A DNA stretch of 64,000 bases from Paenibacillus tyrphae (GCF_027925525.1 NZ_BSDJ01000015.1:1-64000), one strand, 5' to 3'. Shown: positions 37,644 to 46,096, counted from the stretch's first letter. The notes: generated by a model from the letters alone, not told the origin. Translations and numbers: made by a program.

Positions 37644-38240
37644 CTAAAGTGAAGCGAGTACACGTTTGATGATCTCCTTAACGAACTGGTCGTCGATCGG
37701 TTCGCGCGAGAACCAGCGGCGGTAGAAGAGCGGCCCCAGCAGGGCCGCGACGATCGTTGACACGTCGGCGTGTGCCGACAGTTCGCCCCTGCCTACCGCG
37801 CGCTGCAGGACCTCTCGCAGGGGTGCGGCGTGTCCGCGCTGAATCCGACTGTGGATTTCCGCGAACTCCGGATTGCGCTCGGCGGTGTCGACGATTGACG
37901 GCAGGACGAAGGACCAATTCGCCGTCGGTAGCAGGTGCGCGATTTCCATCAGGATAGCCGTGACGTCACCTTCGAGTGAGCCGGTGTCTGGCGTTTCCTG
38001 CTCGGCAATCATCCGTGAACAGGCGTCGATCACCAGTGCTTCCCGCGTCGGCCAGTGGCGGTAGATGGTCGTCTTCGCGACCCCGGAACGACGCGCTACC
38101 TCATCGACGGTGAAGCTAGTCACACCGCCTTCGCTGAGCAGTTCAAATGCAGTGGTCAGGACGGTATGTCGTGAACGCTCGACGCGACTATTCACCTTGT
38201 CCGACGGCACACGTTCAGATTTATTAGACGTAGTCACCAT
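37644..38240 (-). CDS. TetR-family repressor, GC-rich (transferred?)
   Basis: A 198-residue repressor with an N-terminal helix-turn-helix (FELLSEGGVTSFTVDEVARR, then VAKTTIYRHWPTREAL) and a variable ligand domain. Third codon positions are strongly G/C, unlike the genes on either side; base use resembles actinobacterial DNA, as does the VOC gene opposite it. GGAGGG precedes ATG 38240. The palindrome at 38425-38441 before the divergent VOC gene is its likely operator. Confidence 0.88.
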   Translation of the reverse strand: MVTTSNKSERVPSDKVNSRVERSRHTVLTTAFELLSEGGVTSFTVDEVARRSGVAKTTIYRHWPTREALVIDACSRMIAEQETPDTGSLEGDVTAILMEIAHLLPTANWSFVLPSIVDTAERNPEFAEIHSRIQRGHAAPLREVLQRAVGRGELSAHADVSTIVAALLGPLFYRRWFSREPIDDQFVKEIIKRVLASL

Positions 38241-38424
38241 CTTCCCTCCAACATAAAAGTACTTAAACTGGGGTTCGTTGCCTTAAAATAAATGTCCTTC
38301 ACATTATACCATGGAGGCATCCTTGGCGCTGGGTCCACGACCGCGCCTGGTGAGGCAACGAATCAACTTCGAGCACCATTTTTGTTTTTCATACGGTCAC
38401 CTTGTATTTTTCAGGTGATTATGA

Positions 38425-38441
38425 TACGATACGGTATCGTA
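38425..38441. promoter_or_regulatory. Palindromic operator, probably for the TetR at 37644
   Basis: TACGATAC-G-GTATCGTA, a perfect 17-base inverted repeat 34 bases before the VOC start. Size and symmetry are typical for TetR dimers. Confidence 0.75.
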
Positions 38442-38475
38442 GCGTTTAATTCCATTATTGAAAGGATGATGTCTC

Positions 38476-38880
38476 GTGAATTTCGCTTCTGTACGCATCA
38501 TTACCGACGACTTGGATCGACTCGTCGAGTTCTATGAGAAAGTCACAGGTGTTTCGGCGAAGCGCCCCGCGCCTGTCTTCGCTGAGTTCGTTCTGCCATC
38601 GTGTACCCTGGCGATCGGCCACTCCCAGACGGTGCAACTGTTCGGCGCTGGTACCGCGCGCGCGGCCGACAACCACACCGTCATCATCGAGTTTCGCGTC
38701 CACGACGTTGATGCCGAATACACGCGCTTGAAGCCGCTTGTCGACGAGTGGGTACAGGAACCGACCACGATGCCATGGGGGAACCGCTCTGCACTGCTGC
38801 GCGACCCCGACGGCAACCTCGTCAACCTCTTCGCACCGGTTACCGAGGAAGCGCTCGAGCGGTTCAGCGGCAGGAATTGA
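38476..38880 (+). CDS. VOC (glyoxalase/dioxygenase-fold) family protein, GC-rich
   Basis: A 134-residue single-domain VOC protein: ASVRIITDDLDRLVEFYEKV at the start, VIIEFRVHDVDAEY in the middle, and LLRDPDGNLVNLFAPV at the end. Family members isomerise, open or bind small toxic molecules using metal ligands on paired beta motifs. Start GTG 38476 after AAAGGATG. GC-rich codons match the divergent TetR, so the two probably arrived together as a regulator/target pair. Confidence 0.87.
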   Translation: MNFASVRIITDDLDRLVEFYEKVTGVSAKRPAPVFAEFVLPSCTLAIGHSQTVQLFGAGTARAADNHTVIIEFRVHDVDAEYTRLKPLVDEWVQEPTTMPWGNRSALLRDPDGNLVNLFAPVTEEALERFSGRN

Positions 38881-38911
38881 CGGACAGCGTTCCTTGCCGA
38901 TACTTAGTTCG

Positions 38912-38933
38912 CCGCGCTGTCTGTAACGGCAAG
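38912..38933 (+). repeat. 22-base repeat, copy 1 (copy 2 at 45223-45244)
   Basis: The sequence beginning CCGCGCTGTCTGTAAC and ending GGCAAG is identical in both places, and each copy is followed by a hairpin with a GGCCATCC stem. Confidence 0.75.
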
Positions 38934-38941
38934 GATTGACC

Positions 38942-38972
38942 AAAAGGCCATCCCGCAAAGGATGGCCTTTTC
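38942..38972 (+). terminator. Terminator after the VOC gene
   Basis: AAAAGGCCATCC-CGCAAA-GGATGGCCTTTT. It lies 8 bases after a 22-base sequence that recurs at 45223-45244. Confidence 0.9.
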
Positions 38973-39011
38973 TTGAAGAATGATTTGGTTCAATCGTGCC
39001 TGATATCTTCT

Positions 39012-39120
39012 CTATTCACGACAAATCATCAGCTTGTTTCCGTCTGGATCAATGTTTCACTTCTCGACCTCTCCAATACAGCAACCTGTGCTTATCCATT
39101 TTGGGCTATGCAAAACGGAT
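39012..39120 (-). pseudogene. Decayed tail of another VOC gene
   Basis: The - strand reads NIDPDGNKLMICRE and a stop (39056-39012), the usual end of a VOC domain, preceded by an in-frame stop and further frame breaks. The rest of 38973-39373 shows no intact gene. Confidence 0.3.
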
Positions 39121-39373
39121 ACGGTGCCCTAGGCTGCTTGGCTTTAATCGATCGGACTGCTTAGCTAGGTATTCCTTCGGCAGATTCAGTGTTATTTCAG
39201 AAATATCTATAATAAAGAATTCTCTTACCTCACCCTATTATCATGCAAAAGTTTTAAATTTTCCATTTTCTACTTGAAACTATCGTAACGTAATGATTTA
39301 CGCTATGGATACCGGTAGACTTGCCGCTGTTAATATGAAACTAACGATTTTATCATTGGAATGTGCATTATTA

Positions 39374-39928
39374 TTAGTTCCCATCAAAATGATAAATTAG
39401 TTGTACAACGCCTGAGGAGAACGTTCTTGTATTGACCATTTTTAAATTCAACCTCTGTTTTATATCCACAAACAGCGGTTTCCCTTCTCCCAAAACAACA
39501 GGGTGAACAGATAATCTAAATTCATCAACAAGTCCTAAATTGATAAAAGTTGTAATAAGACTTGCTCCACCATATAGCCAGATGTCTTTGCCAGGCTTAT
39601 TCTTTAATTTATTTACTTCTTCAAGAATACTATCATTTATGAATATTGCTTTATTGTCAGTCCCCTTTTGCGTCCTGGAAAACACATATTTCTCTTTACT
39701 ATGAACCAATTCCCAAAATTCTTTTTCAAAATCCGTAGGTTCGATTTCCGGAGTAAATTGTCCCCATAAATCATAGCTTTTTCTTCCATAAAAAATGGCA
39801 TCAATTTGATTTAAAAAATTATTAAACCCCAGCTCAGAGTCCATAATGCACCAATCAACTTCACCATTTTTCCCTTCAATAAAACCATCTAAAGTAACCG
39901 CTAAATCTAAAATAATTCTTCGTTTCAT
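39374..39928 (-). CDS. Dihydrofolate reductase-like (RibD C-terminal domain) protein
   Basis: A 184-residue cytoplasmic protein of the DHFR/RibD_C family: RIILDLAVTLDGFIEGKNGE, FYGRKSYDLW, DIWLYGGASLITTFI, and FRLSVHPVVLGEGKPLF. Family members use NADPH but usually do not reduce folate; the true substrate is unknown. AAGGAGTAATAAATC precedes the ATG. AT-rich codons contrast with the GC-rich genes just before it. Confidence 0.87.
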   Translation of the reverse strand: MKRRIILDLAVTLDGFIEGKNGEVDWCIMDSELGFNNFLNQIDAIFYGRKSYDLWGQFTPEIEPTDFEKEFWELVHSKEKYVFSRTQKGTDNKAIFINDSILEEVNKLKNKPGKDIWLYGGASLITTFINLGLVDEFRLSVHPVVLGEGKPLFVDIKQRLNLKMVNTRTFSSGVVQLIYHFDGN

Positions 39929-40097
39929 GATTTATTACTCCTTTCGTTAATCTACCACCCATTATAGACCTCAAATACGTCACCTTATGTCATATTAATA
40001 AAATTGGCTGCGACATCCCGTTCAACGATGTGTGGTATTATTCAACCATCAGGAACTTTACCATAAGTAACGGCAAGTTTTACGATGATTAAACATA

Positions 40098-40127
40098 AAA
40101 ACAGCCCCTCCCGAGAAGGGCTGTTGA
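40098..40127 (-). terminator. Terminator after the truncated SDR gene
   Basis: On the - strand AACAGCCC-TTCTCGG-GAGGGGCTGTT (one bulge) is followed by TTTTA. Confidence 0.8.
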
Positions 40128-40133
40128 TTGAAC

Positions 40134-40814
40134 TTATAAGTGTGATCCACCCGTAGCATCGACCATCTGTCCGGTAATCCAACGGCCGTCCGATGACGAG
40201 AGGAAAGCCACGATGTCCGCAATATCCGAAGCTTCGCCAATCCTGCCAAGGGCAGACATTTCGGCTGCATGCTGTTGGCCTTCCGGCGTATGCAGCCATT
40301 CCGCATTCACGTCCGTATCGACGATGCCAGGGAGTACGGCATTAACTGTAATATCGCGGGGTCCTAATAGTTTCGCAAGATGCAGGGTAAACGTATTTAT
40401 GGCACCTTTCGTCAAGTTGTACGCCATGATATGGGGATACGCAATTCGTGTAACGCCTGAAGAGATGTTGATAACTCGTCCTCCGTCACGTAGAAGCTGC
40501 AAAGTTTGCTGGACGAGAAAAAACGGTGCTTTTACATTCACTGCAAATATCGCGTCGAATTCTTCCTCCGTAGTTTCCTCTAATGTTTTGGATGTTCCTA
40601 TACTGGCATTATTAACGAGAATATCGATCCGGTTCTGGCCAGTTAGGCGAAAGAGCGTTTCCTTCATAGATTGAACCAAATCCGTTACCCCGGCAACGGT
40701 TTCGAGATTTGCTCCTATAGCCAAAGCTTGTCCTCCATGCTCTCCAATGGCCCGGACAACTTCTTCTGCAGCAACACGGCGGTTGCCATAGTGAACGATA
40801 ACCAGAGAGCCCTC
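40134..40814 (-). pseudogene. 5'-truncated short-chain dehydrogenase/reductase
   Basis: The open frame begins GSLVIVHYGNRRVAAEEVVR and continues through NNASIG, the catalytic Ser/Tyr/Lys region (INISSGVTR, YNLTKGAINTF) to the normal C-terminal GQMVDATGGSHL. The first about 35 residues, including the TGxxxGxG cofactor motif, are missing: TAA (40817-40815) lies just before. Without the Rossmann loop it should not bind NAD(P)H. A shorter product from TTG 40724 would be even less complete. The break point lies just downstream of two palindromes that look like an operator. Confidence 0.75.
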
Positions 40815-40845
40815 TTACTTCTTTTCGTCTGAATATATCTCGATT

Positions 40846-40876
40846 ACTTTAAAGTGCTTATGTCACTTTAAAGTGC
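40846..40876. promoter_or_regulatory. Two tandem ACTTTAAAGTGC palindromes
   Basis: ACTTTAAAGTGC occurs at 40846-40857 and 40865-40876, 19 bases apart, each centred on the palindrome ACTTTAAAGT. They lie between the divergent SDR remnant and the epimerase gene and are a likely operator, perhaps of the HxlR regulator at 42066. Confidence 0.65.
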
Positions 40877-40949
40877 GTACTTCCTATGTATGGTTAGTTG
40901 ATGCAAAATAATGTTGTACAAAGAATAGTACAGAAGGAGCTGAAACACT

Positions 40950-42017
40950 ATGAATATTGAATCTACAACAACACGCAAAGTCGCCTTGGTAGTAGGTGCA
41001 AATGGTGTTATAGGTCGCAACCTCATCGATCACCTCATCACTCTCCCTGATTGGGACGTGATCGGCGTATCGCGTCGCGGTGGAGAATCTAACCATGTTC
41101 GATATGTGGCTGCGGACCTACTCAATATAGACGAGCTTCGCGAGAAGTTAAGCGATTTAACTGAGGTAACACACATTTTTTATGCTGCTTACCAAGACCG
41201 TCCAACTTGGGCTGAACTTGTTCCACCGAATCTCGCCATGTTAATGAACATCATAGAAGTGATCGAACCAATCGCGTCGGGCTTGAAACATGTCAGTCTG
41301 ATGCAGGGATACAAGGTATACGGCGCACATCTCGGCCCGTTCAAAACTCCTGCTCGTGAGACAGACGCCAACCACATGCCTCCTGAGTTCAATATTGATC
41401 AGCAAGATTTCTTAGAACAACGGCAAAAAGGTAAGGCTTGGACTTGGTCGGCACTCCGTCCTTCTGTAGTCTGCGGCTTCTCGCTTGGAAATCCGATGAA
41501 CCTCGCAATGGTCATAGCGATTTACGCTTCAATTTCGAAGGAACTTGGAATCCCTTTGCGGTTTCCAGGTAAGCCGGGAGCTTACAACAGCCTGTTGGAG
41601 ATGACAGACGCGGGGCTTCTCGCAAAGGCAACAGTATGGGCGGCGACTGACGAGCACTGTGCGAATCAGGCATTCAATATTACGAACGGCGATCTGTTTC
41701 GTTGGAATGAGTTATGGCCGAAGATCGCTCGATACTTTGGCATGGAAACAGCGCCTCCGTTGCAGATGTCTCTGGACGTTGTCATGGCAGACAAGGAGCA
41801 GCTTTGGAACAAAATGGTTGAGAGGCATGGGCTTGCTCGGAATTCCTATAAAGATGTATCCTCTTGGCAATTCGGCGATTTCGTGTTTGCATGGGATTAC
41901 GATTTTTTTGCCGACGGAACTAAGGCTCGTCGTTTAGGCTTTCACGAATTCGTCGATACCGAAGCAATGTTTATGAACATCTTCGACGATTTCCGCAAGC
42001 GTAAAGTCATCCCGTAA
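40950..42017 (+). CDS. NAD(P)-dependent epimerase/reductase, PRISE-like SDR
   Basis: A 355-residue extended SDR. Cofactor motif GANGVIGR near residue 17-24, then ADLLNIDEL, HIFYAAYQDRPTW, GYKVYGAHLGPF and WSALRPSVVCGF. The HVSLMQGYKVYG stretch replaces the usual YxxxK and is typical of progesterone 5-beta-reductase/iridoid-synthase-like enzymes, which reduce enones. GAAGGAGCTG precedes the ATG. It is divergent from the SDR remnant and convergent with an HxlR regulator. Confidence 0.87.
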   Translation: MNIESTTTRKVALVVGANGVIGRNLIDHLITLPDWDVIGVSRRGGESNHVRYVAADLLNIDELREKLSDLTEVTHIFYAAYQDRPTWAELVPPNLAMLMNIIEVIEPIASGLKHVSLMQGYKVYGAHLGPFKTPARETDANHMPPEFNIDQQDFLEQRQKGKAWTWSALRPSVVCGFSLGNPMNLAMVIAIYASISKELGIPLRFPGKPGAYNSLLEMTDAGLLAKATVWAATDEHCANQAFNITNGDLFRWNELWPKIARYFGMETAPPLQMSLDVVMADKEQLWNKMVERHGLARNSYKDVSSWQFGDFVFAWDYDFFADGTKARRLGFHEFVDTEAMFMNIFDDFRKRKVIP

Positions 42018-42032
42018 ACTACCGTATAAAAT

Positions 42033-42068
42033 AAGAAAGCCGACCTTGTATATTGGGTCGGTTTCTTA
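42033..42068. terminator. Bidirectional terminator between epimerase and HxlR genes
   Basis: AAGAAAGCCGACC and GGTCGGTTTCTT arms. The right arm overlaps the HxlR stop. Confidence 0.85.
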
Positions 42069-42443
42069 ACTGTTATTTACGTCTGTAAGCATTGGATTAA
42101 GAACGGTAGCCTTTCCCTCGTACTTTCTCTCTATATGCGAATCCCCCCAACGGCACATCAGATGTAGGAGTTCCTTTAGACTCCAGCCGTAGTCTGTCAA
42201 CTCATACTCAACTCTCGGTGGTACCTGATTATAGGAAATACGTAAGATGACGCCCTCTTCTTCAAGCTCCCGAAGGTGCTGCGTTAACATCTTTTGAGTA
42301 ATTGCGGGAATCAAGCTCTTAAATTCATTATTACGTTTCTTACCAAATGTCAGATGAAAGAGAATAACGGGTTTCCATTTCCCACCAATCACCTCTAAAG
42401 TTGCCTCTACTGCAGTGTTGTAAATTTTTTCAGTTTTTTGCAC
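42066..42443 (-). CDS. HxlR-family transcriptional regulator
   Basis: A 125-residue winged-helix protein: ATLEVIGGKWKPVILFHL, FKSLIPAITQKMLTQHLREL, and VPPRVEYELTDYGWSLKELL, all hallmarks of HxlR/MarR-like regulators that sense aldehydes, quinones or redox stress. No cysteine of the YodB type is near the N-terminus. It is next to an SDR and an epimerase and may control them through the palindromes at 40846-40876. Confidence 0.9.
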   Translation of the reverse strand: MQKTEKIYNTAVEATLEVIGGKWKPVILFHLTFGKKRNNEFKSLIPAITQKMLTQHLRELEEEGVILRISYNQVPPRVEYELTDYGWSLKELLHLMCRWGDSHIERKYEGKATVLNPMLTDVNNS

Positions 42444-43094
42444 ACAACTTGCCCCTTTTCGAATATTTCGACACAGGTCATTGGTAACTCCAGATGAATC
42501 GAAGCAATTAAATGGCCCCTATTAAACATTATAACCAAAACCAAAATAGACGCTATCCTGCCCGTTCGTATAGCTTAACGACGATAGCTGTTTTTTTTAA
42601 CAACTTTATTATCAGTCAACACAAGGAGCAGATGCCTTCGGCAAAAAAATAGTCCCGGTGACTTTTGGATAGTCACCAGGACTTTCAAATGTGGTCTCAA
42701 AAATTTTATTCTTATGAATCTACAGTTCCTGACTCTAATGTCAACGAACACCAGACAAACTATTTTTCAGTGACATTAAAGTTGGTCTAAAAAATACAGT
42801 AATAGCAAGGATTTTTGGGTTTTTGACCTCATTTGTAAGCTGCATTATAATTGGTGTCCCAGAGAAGTGCATGCAACACACAATAACATTAAAGTTTGTA
42901 CCTTGTATTTTACATTAAAGTTACTTTCAAAACTCACTTATTATTTATCCATGTGCCAAATGTCAATTGAAAAAGAAAACCGCCCGAAAGCCCTTCTTCG
43001 GATTCCCCTATAGATGCGCTACTATGCTATTTTTAAACACCGGTTGTTCGACTAAATAGAATTGGTAGATTGAATACTTCAAGTGCAACTAACT
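42444..43094. other. Gene-free stretch with hairpin and three ACATTAAAGTT repeats
   Basis: I see no gene. It contains a hairpin AGTCCCGGTGACT/AGTCACCAGGACT (42651-42683) and ACATTAAAGTT at 42773-42783, 42886-42896 and 42912-42922, with an inverted TAATGTCA near 42737. Spaced repeats like these occur at the ends of Tn7-like elements, where transposase binds. The next reading frame is a protein fragment in an insertion scar. Confidence 0.5.
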
Positions 43095-43604
43095 CTAGGT
43101 TAGATATTGTTGAAGGACAACTTGAAAATATGTTGGATAATCAGCCAACAGTTTTGTTACAGTCTCTTCATTGTTCTTCAGCTGTCTTATCGTAACGCGT
43201 TTACTACTTCGTCCTACACCCAGCAACTCAGTTAACTGTTGTGCAATTACCCTATCTGAAAATCCAAGTTCATAAATTGTTATAGCTTTTCGAAACGGCA
43301 GACCATATTTAAGCTTTTTTTGGTAGTCCTCAATAAGTTCAGATATATCATTAATCTCCTCATCACTAACCATGGGTAGTACTTCTATAATCGTAGCTAA
43401 AATCAGTGCACCTTCATAAGATAATGAGTTGTCGCAAATCTCAATAAGATTCTTGTCCATGCCGAGTGGGATATCGATGTCCCTCTTGAATTGGCTCAGA
43501 ATTTCTTCACTTCCCTGACAGGAGCTGCCTATCGCCGCTGGGTTGAAATCGGTGAAGGGACGCATATGGTCCTTCTGGAGAAAAACAGACTTCAGGCTTT
43601 TCAA
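43095..43604 (-). pseudogene. C-terminal fragment of a large protein (helicase-like?) fused to antisense sequence
   Basis: The frame gives 169 residues, but roughly the first 55 are antisense to an alpha/beta hydrolase remnant on the + strand. The rest reads EVLPMVSDEEINDISELIED, LKYGLPFRKAITIYELGFSD, RVIAQQLTELLG and a normal stop. The YGLP...YELGFSDRVIA pattern reminds me of the ends of large DEAD/DEAH-type helicases in mobile islands; this is a recollection, not an alignment. No credible start or partner exists. Confidence 0.45.
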
Positions 43605-43649
43605 GCCATCCGCGGATTCCTGGATGAAGCGTACGCACCGGCGAAATAA
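43446..43649 (+). pseudogene. C-terminal fragment of an alpha/beta hydrolase
   Basis: The + strand reads ILVHAEWDIDVPLELAQNFF, TSLTGAAYRRWVEIGEGTHM and VLLEKNRLQAFQAIRGFLDE before TAA 43647-43649. HAEWD and GEGTH carry the acid and histidine positions of the alpha/beta-hydrolase fold. The N-terminal part is absent: the frame meets the mobile fragment at about 43445. A strong terminator follows. Confidence 0.65.
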
Positions 43650-43697
43650 AGCTTCCGCTGTACGAGCGGACTTTAGGATTATATCGCTTGCCTAATT

Positions 43698-43734
43698 AGA
43701 GGCCCGCGGCATTGTTGCCTCGGGCCTTTTTTTT
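43698..43734 (+). terminator. Terminator after the hydrolase remnant
   Basis: AGGCCCG and CGGGCCT arms followed by TTTTTTTT. Confidence 0.88.
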
Positions 43735-43770
43735 CACCAATTTATAAAAGACGGAGAGAAATTTAATACG

Positions 43771-44151
43771 ATGAGCCATACCGCTATTACAACAACAAAA
43801 GCACCCGCAGCTATCGGCCCTTATTCGCAAGCCATCACTTTAGGAAATGCCGTCTATACGTCAGGCATGCTTCCGATTGATGCCGAAGGAAATCTGAAAG
43901 AAGGCATCGTTGACCAAACCCATCAAATATTAAAGAACCTGCAAGCCGTTTTAGCTGAAGCTGGATTATCTTTAGTAGACGTTGTGAAAACATCCGTTTT
44001 CATGACGGATTTAGAGCAATTTCAGCAGATGAACGAAGTGTACAGCCAATATTTCAGCAATCATCACCCTGCTAGAACAACCGTAGAAGTGTCTAGACTT
44101 CCAAGAGACGCCAAGATTGAAATAGAGCTTATCGCAATCAAACACATTTAA
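43771..44151 (+). CDS. RidA family protein (enamine/imine deaminase)
   Basis: A 126-residue protein of the RidA/YjgF/YER057c family, which hydrolyses reactive 2-aminoacrylate-type enamines. Visible signatures are APAAIGPYSQAI at the N-terminus, YTSGMLPID, VVKTSVFMTDL, and the substrate Arg in HPARTTVEVSRLP. It acts as a cytoplasmic trimer. GGAGAGAAA precedes ATG 43771. The DMT transporter gene follows 38 bases later, suggesting co-transcription. Confidence 0.95.
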   Translation: MSHTAITTTKAPAAIGPYSQAITLGNAVYTSGMLPIDAEGNLKEGIVDQTHQILKNLQAVLAEAGLSLVDVVKTSVFMTDLEQFQQMNEVYSQYFSNHHPARTTVEVSRLPRDAKIEIELIAIKHI

Positions 44152-44189
44152 ATCCGCTCCATTATCTCTGTGAAAGAAGGCGCATCTGC

Positions 44190-45101
44190 TTGCGAACTTA
44201 TTTGCCTCTCTTGTTTTGCGCAACCCTTTACGGGAGCAATTTCGTCTTAAGTTCGCTGCTGCTGCAAGCATTTCCCGCCTTGCATCTGTCGGCATACCGG
44301 CTTATGGTTTCATCGGCGTTCCTGCTTATTTATTTGGTTGCAACCCGTGGCATGACGAAGATTACGTTCCGCGACTCCGTTTATTTGGTACCCTTCGTTC
44401 TGATTGGGATGCTGCTTCACCAAGTTTCTTTCTTTACGGGACTCCGGACAACGGATGCAACGACGGCTTCGCTCATCTTATCGTTAGCTCCAATTTTTAC
44501 GGCGCTGTTTGCCCGCTTATTTTTGAAAGAGCCGTTAACGAAACGCATGGCTGCAGGCTCGATTGTCGCCCTCGCCGGTGTCTTCTTCGTGGTTGGACCC
44601 GGTGGAAGCATGGGCACAGCCATTACCGAAGGCGTCTGGATCATGTTTATCTGTATGCTGGCATTGTCGGGATCTATGATCCTCATGAAAAAGCTGACGG
44701 AACGTATGGATGCATTTGTCGCAACGGTGTATACCACCGTGCTGGGCTGCATTTCGGTATACCCGGTGGCGGTCTGGAGCGAGCCTCACGTACAGGTGGA
44801 GCCTCATTTCTGGTGGTGGGTTCTCTTGCTTGGATCGGCTCTGCTCATTCAGGGCTTATGCGCAGTTATCTGGAATGCGCAGATCCGCAAGGTAGGGGCG
44901 GCCAAAGCCTCCCTGTTTCTGAATTTACAACCGTTTGTCGCCATGATTTTAGGTTATATCACGCTTGGCACCCCGATTTCCTTAACGCAAGCGGCAGGTT
45001 CTGTTCTAATCATTTGCGGCGTAGTTCTAGCCACTGTGCAGGGACAGAGAACAAGGAAAACACAAGACGATAAACTAAAATTCTCCCCTGTGGAGAGATA
45101 A
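44190..45101 (+). CDS. EamA/DMT superfamily transporter
   Basis: A 303-residue membrane protein with ten hydrophobic segments arranged as two EamA repeats (about 1-135 and 150-290). The repeat ends AGSIVALAGVFFVV and AGSVLIICGVVLAT are typical. Members export amino acids or other metabolites. Start TTG 44190 is supported by GAAGG upstream and by the first helix (YLPLLFCATLYGSNFV). It follows ridA closely. Confidence 0.9.
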   Translation: MRTYLPLLFCATLYGSNFVLSSLLLQAFPALHLSAYRLMVSSAFLLIYLVATRGMTKITFRDSVYLVPFVLIGMLLHQVSFFTGLRTTDATTASLILSLAPIFTALFARLFLKEPLTKRMAAGSIVALAGVFFVVGPGGSMGTAITEGVWIMFICMLALSGSMILMKKLTERMDAFVATVYTTVLGCISVYPVAVWSEPHVQVEPHFWWWVLLLGSALLIQGLCAVIWNAQIRKVGAAKASLFLNLQPFVAMILGYITLGTPISLTQAAGSVLIICGVVLATVQGQRTRKTQDDKLKFSPVER

Positions 45102-45222
45102 TGGCCTACGCGGCAATCGAGGCTAAAGAAGAAGATTGAGGATTTACGACAAACCAAAGGGAGCGCTTTTTATCATGGCTCCTTTGAAACGTACACCTAG
45201 GGTCTGGAGTGGTTTCGGCCCA

Positions 45223-45244
45223 CCGCGCTGTCTGTAACGGCAAG
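45223..45244 (+). repeat. 22-base repeat, copy 2 (copy 1 at 38912-38933)
   Basis: Identical to 38912-38933 and again followed within a few bases by a GGCCATCC hairpin. The two copies are in direct orientation and enclose 6.3 kb. Confidence 0.75.
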
Positions 45245-45248
45245 TTTT

Positions 45249-45283
45249 AAGGGCCATCCTTCGTTGGGATGGCCCTTTCTTTG
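45249..45283. terminator. Terminator between EamA and TetR genes
   Basis: AAGGGCCATCC-TTCGTTG-GGATGGCCCTT, then TCTTTG. It can serve both convergent genes. Confidence 0.85.
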
Positions 45284-45350
45284 TTCTCGCTTTGTTCAAA
45301 AATTCGCTCTTGAAGGGAAACCAGTAAGCCGTTACCGTCCAACAACTGAT

Positions 45351-46043
45351 CTAGCTCCGCTGCAAACCGTTAGCTTGCACAATACCGTTCAAGATCACTT
45401 CAATCCCCCAATAGAACCGTTCCTTCGAAACGGTGTCTCCGGAAAACAACTCCTCTTTCAGACTGTGAATGAGCGGGAAACGAACCGGATCTGAAGCTTG
45501 GTAAGAACGTTGGATGGCATTCATCTGTTCCTCTCCATGCCTGGACCTAGCGGCCTTCTCGAAAGCGACTGAGGAAACATACAGCAATAATAGATCCATT
45601 CCCCAAGCAGCGGAAGTGGACGTAATACCACCCTTGTGCAGGACCGTAAGTAGGTATTCATTCAACCGGAATGCATGGGTCCCTACCGGAATTGCCTGAA
45701 GTGACAGCTCCGCAAGTCCAGGCTGCTCGATTAGCAACATCACATACGCATCCAAAGCCCGGAATAGCTGTTCCTTCCAATTCCCTTCCGTTAGCTCTGG
45801 CAGCACGAGCTCCCCAAGTCCATAATCCAGCACATAGGAGCTCAACTCCTGCAAGTTCTTTACGTAAACATAGAGCGAGGAGGGTCCGGTGTCCAGTGCT
45901 TTGGCCACCTTCCGCATGCTCATGCCTGAGGTGCCTTCTTCTTTCAGCAACTCATAGGCGGTCTTTACAATCAACTCATGACTGAGCGGTTCTTTGGCCG
46001 GACGAGCCCGGCGACTTACAATTTTACGTTTAGGTTTCATCAT
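45351..46043 (-). CDS. TetR-family repressor with TetR-type C-terminal domain
   Basis: A 230-residue regulator. After a basic N-terminal tail (PKRKIVSRRARPAK), the helix-turn-helix spans ELIVKTAYELLKEEGTSGMS to PSSLYVYVKNLQEL, and the longer ligand domain matches TetR class C-terminal dimerisation domains. It lies beside a TetX-like monooxygenase and a DHA2 pump. A GCGAAT-AGTAA-ATTCGC palindrome at 46067-46083, just before its start, may be an autoregulatory site. Confidence 0.87.
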   Translation of the reverse strand: MMKPKRKIVSRRARPAKEPLSHELIVKTAYELLKEEGTSGMSMRKVAKALDTGPSSLYVYVKNLQELSSYVLDYGLGELVLPELTEGNWKEQLFRALDAYVMLLIEQPGLAELSLQAIPVGTHAFRLNEYLLTVLHKGGITSTSAAWGMDLLLLYVSSVAFEKAARSRHGEEQMNAIQRSYQASDPVRFPLIHSLKEELFSGDTVSKERFYWGIEVILNGIVQANGLQRS

Positions 46044-46066
46044 ACTTTTCTTATATCATACCGGAA

Positions 46067-46083
46067 GCGAATAGTAAATTCGC
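46067..46083. promoter_or_regulatory. Palindrome before the TetR gene
   Basis: GCGAAT-AGTAA-ATTCGC, 24 bases before the TetR start and 14 bases after the monooxygenase stop. Confidence 0.45.
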
Positions 46084-46096
46084 CCTTCGGGCACGA

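Noticed and set aside
38973..39277. Two overlapping + strand frames of 63 and 93 codons
   Set aside because: No ribosome site, low-complexity composition, and the - strand shows a recognisable VOC ending there.
44216..45073. A 285-codon frame on the same strand as the EamA gene
   Set aside because: It overlaps the transporter completely, is rich in Cys, Arg and His without any pattern, and lacks hydrophobic segments; the transporter frame is clearly the real one.
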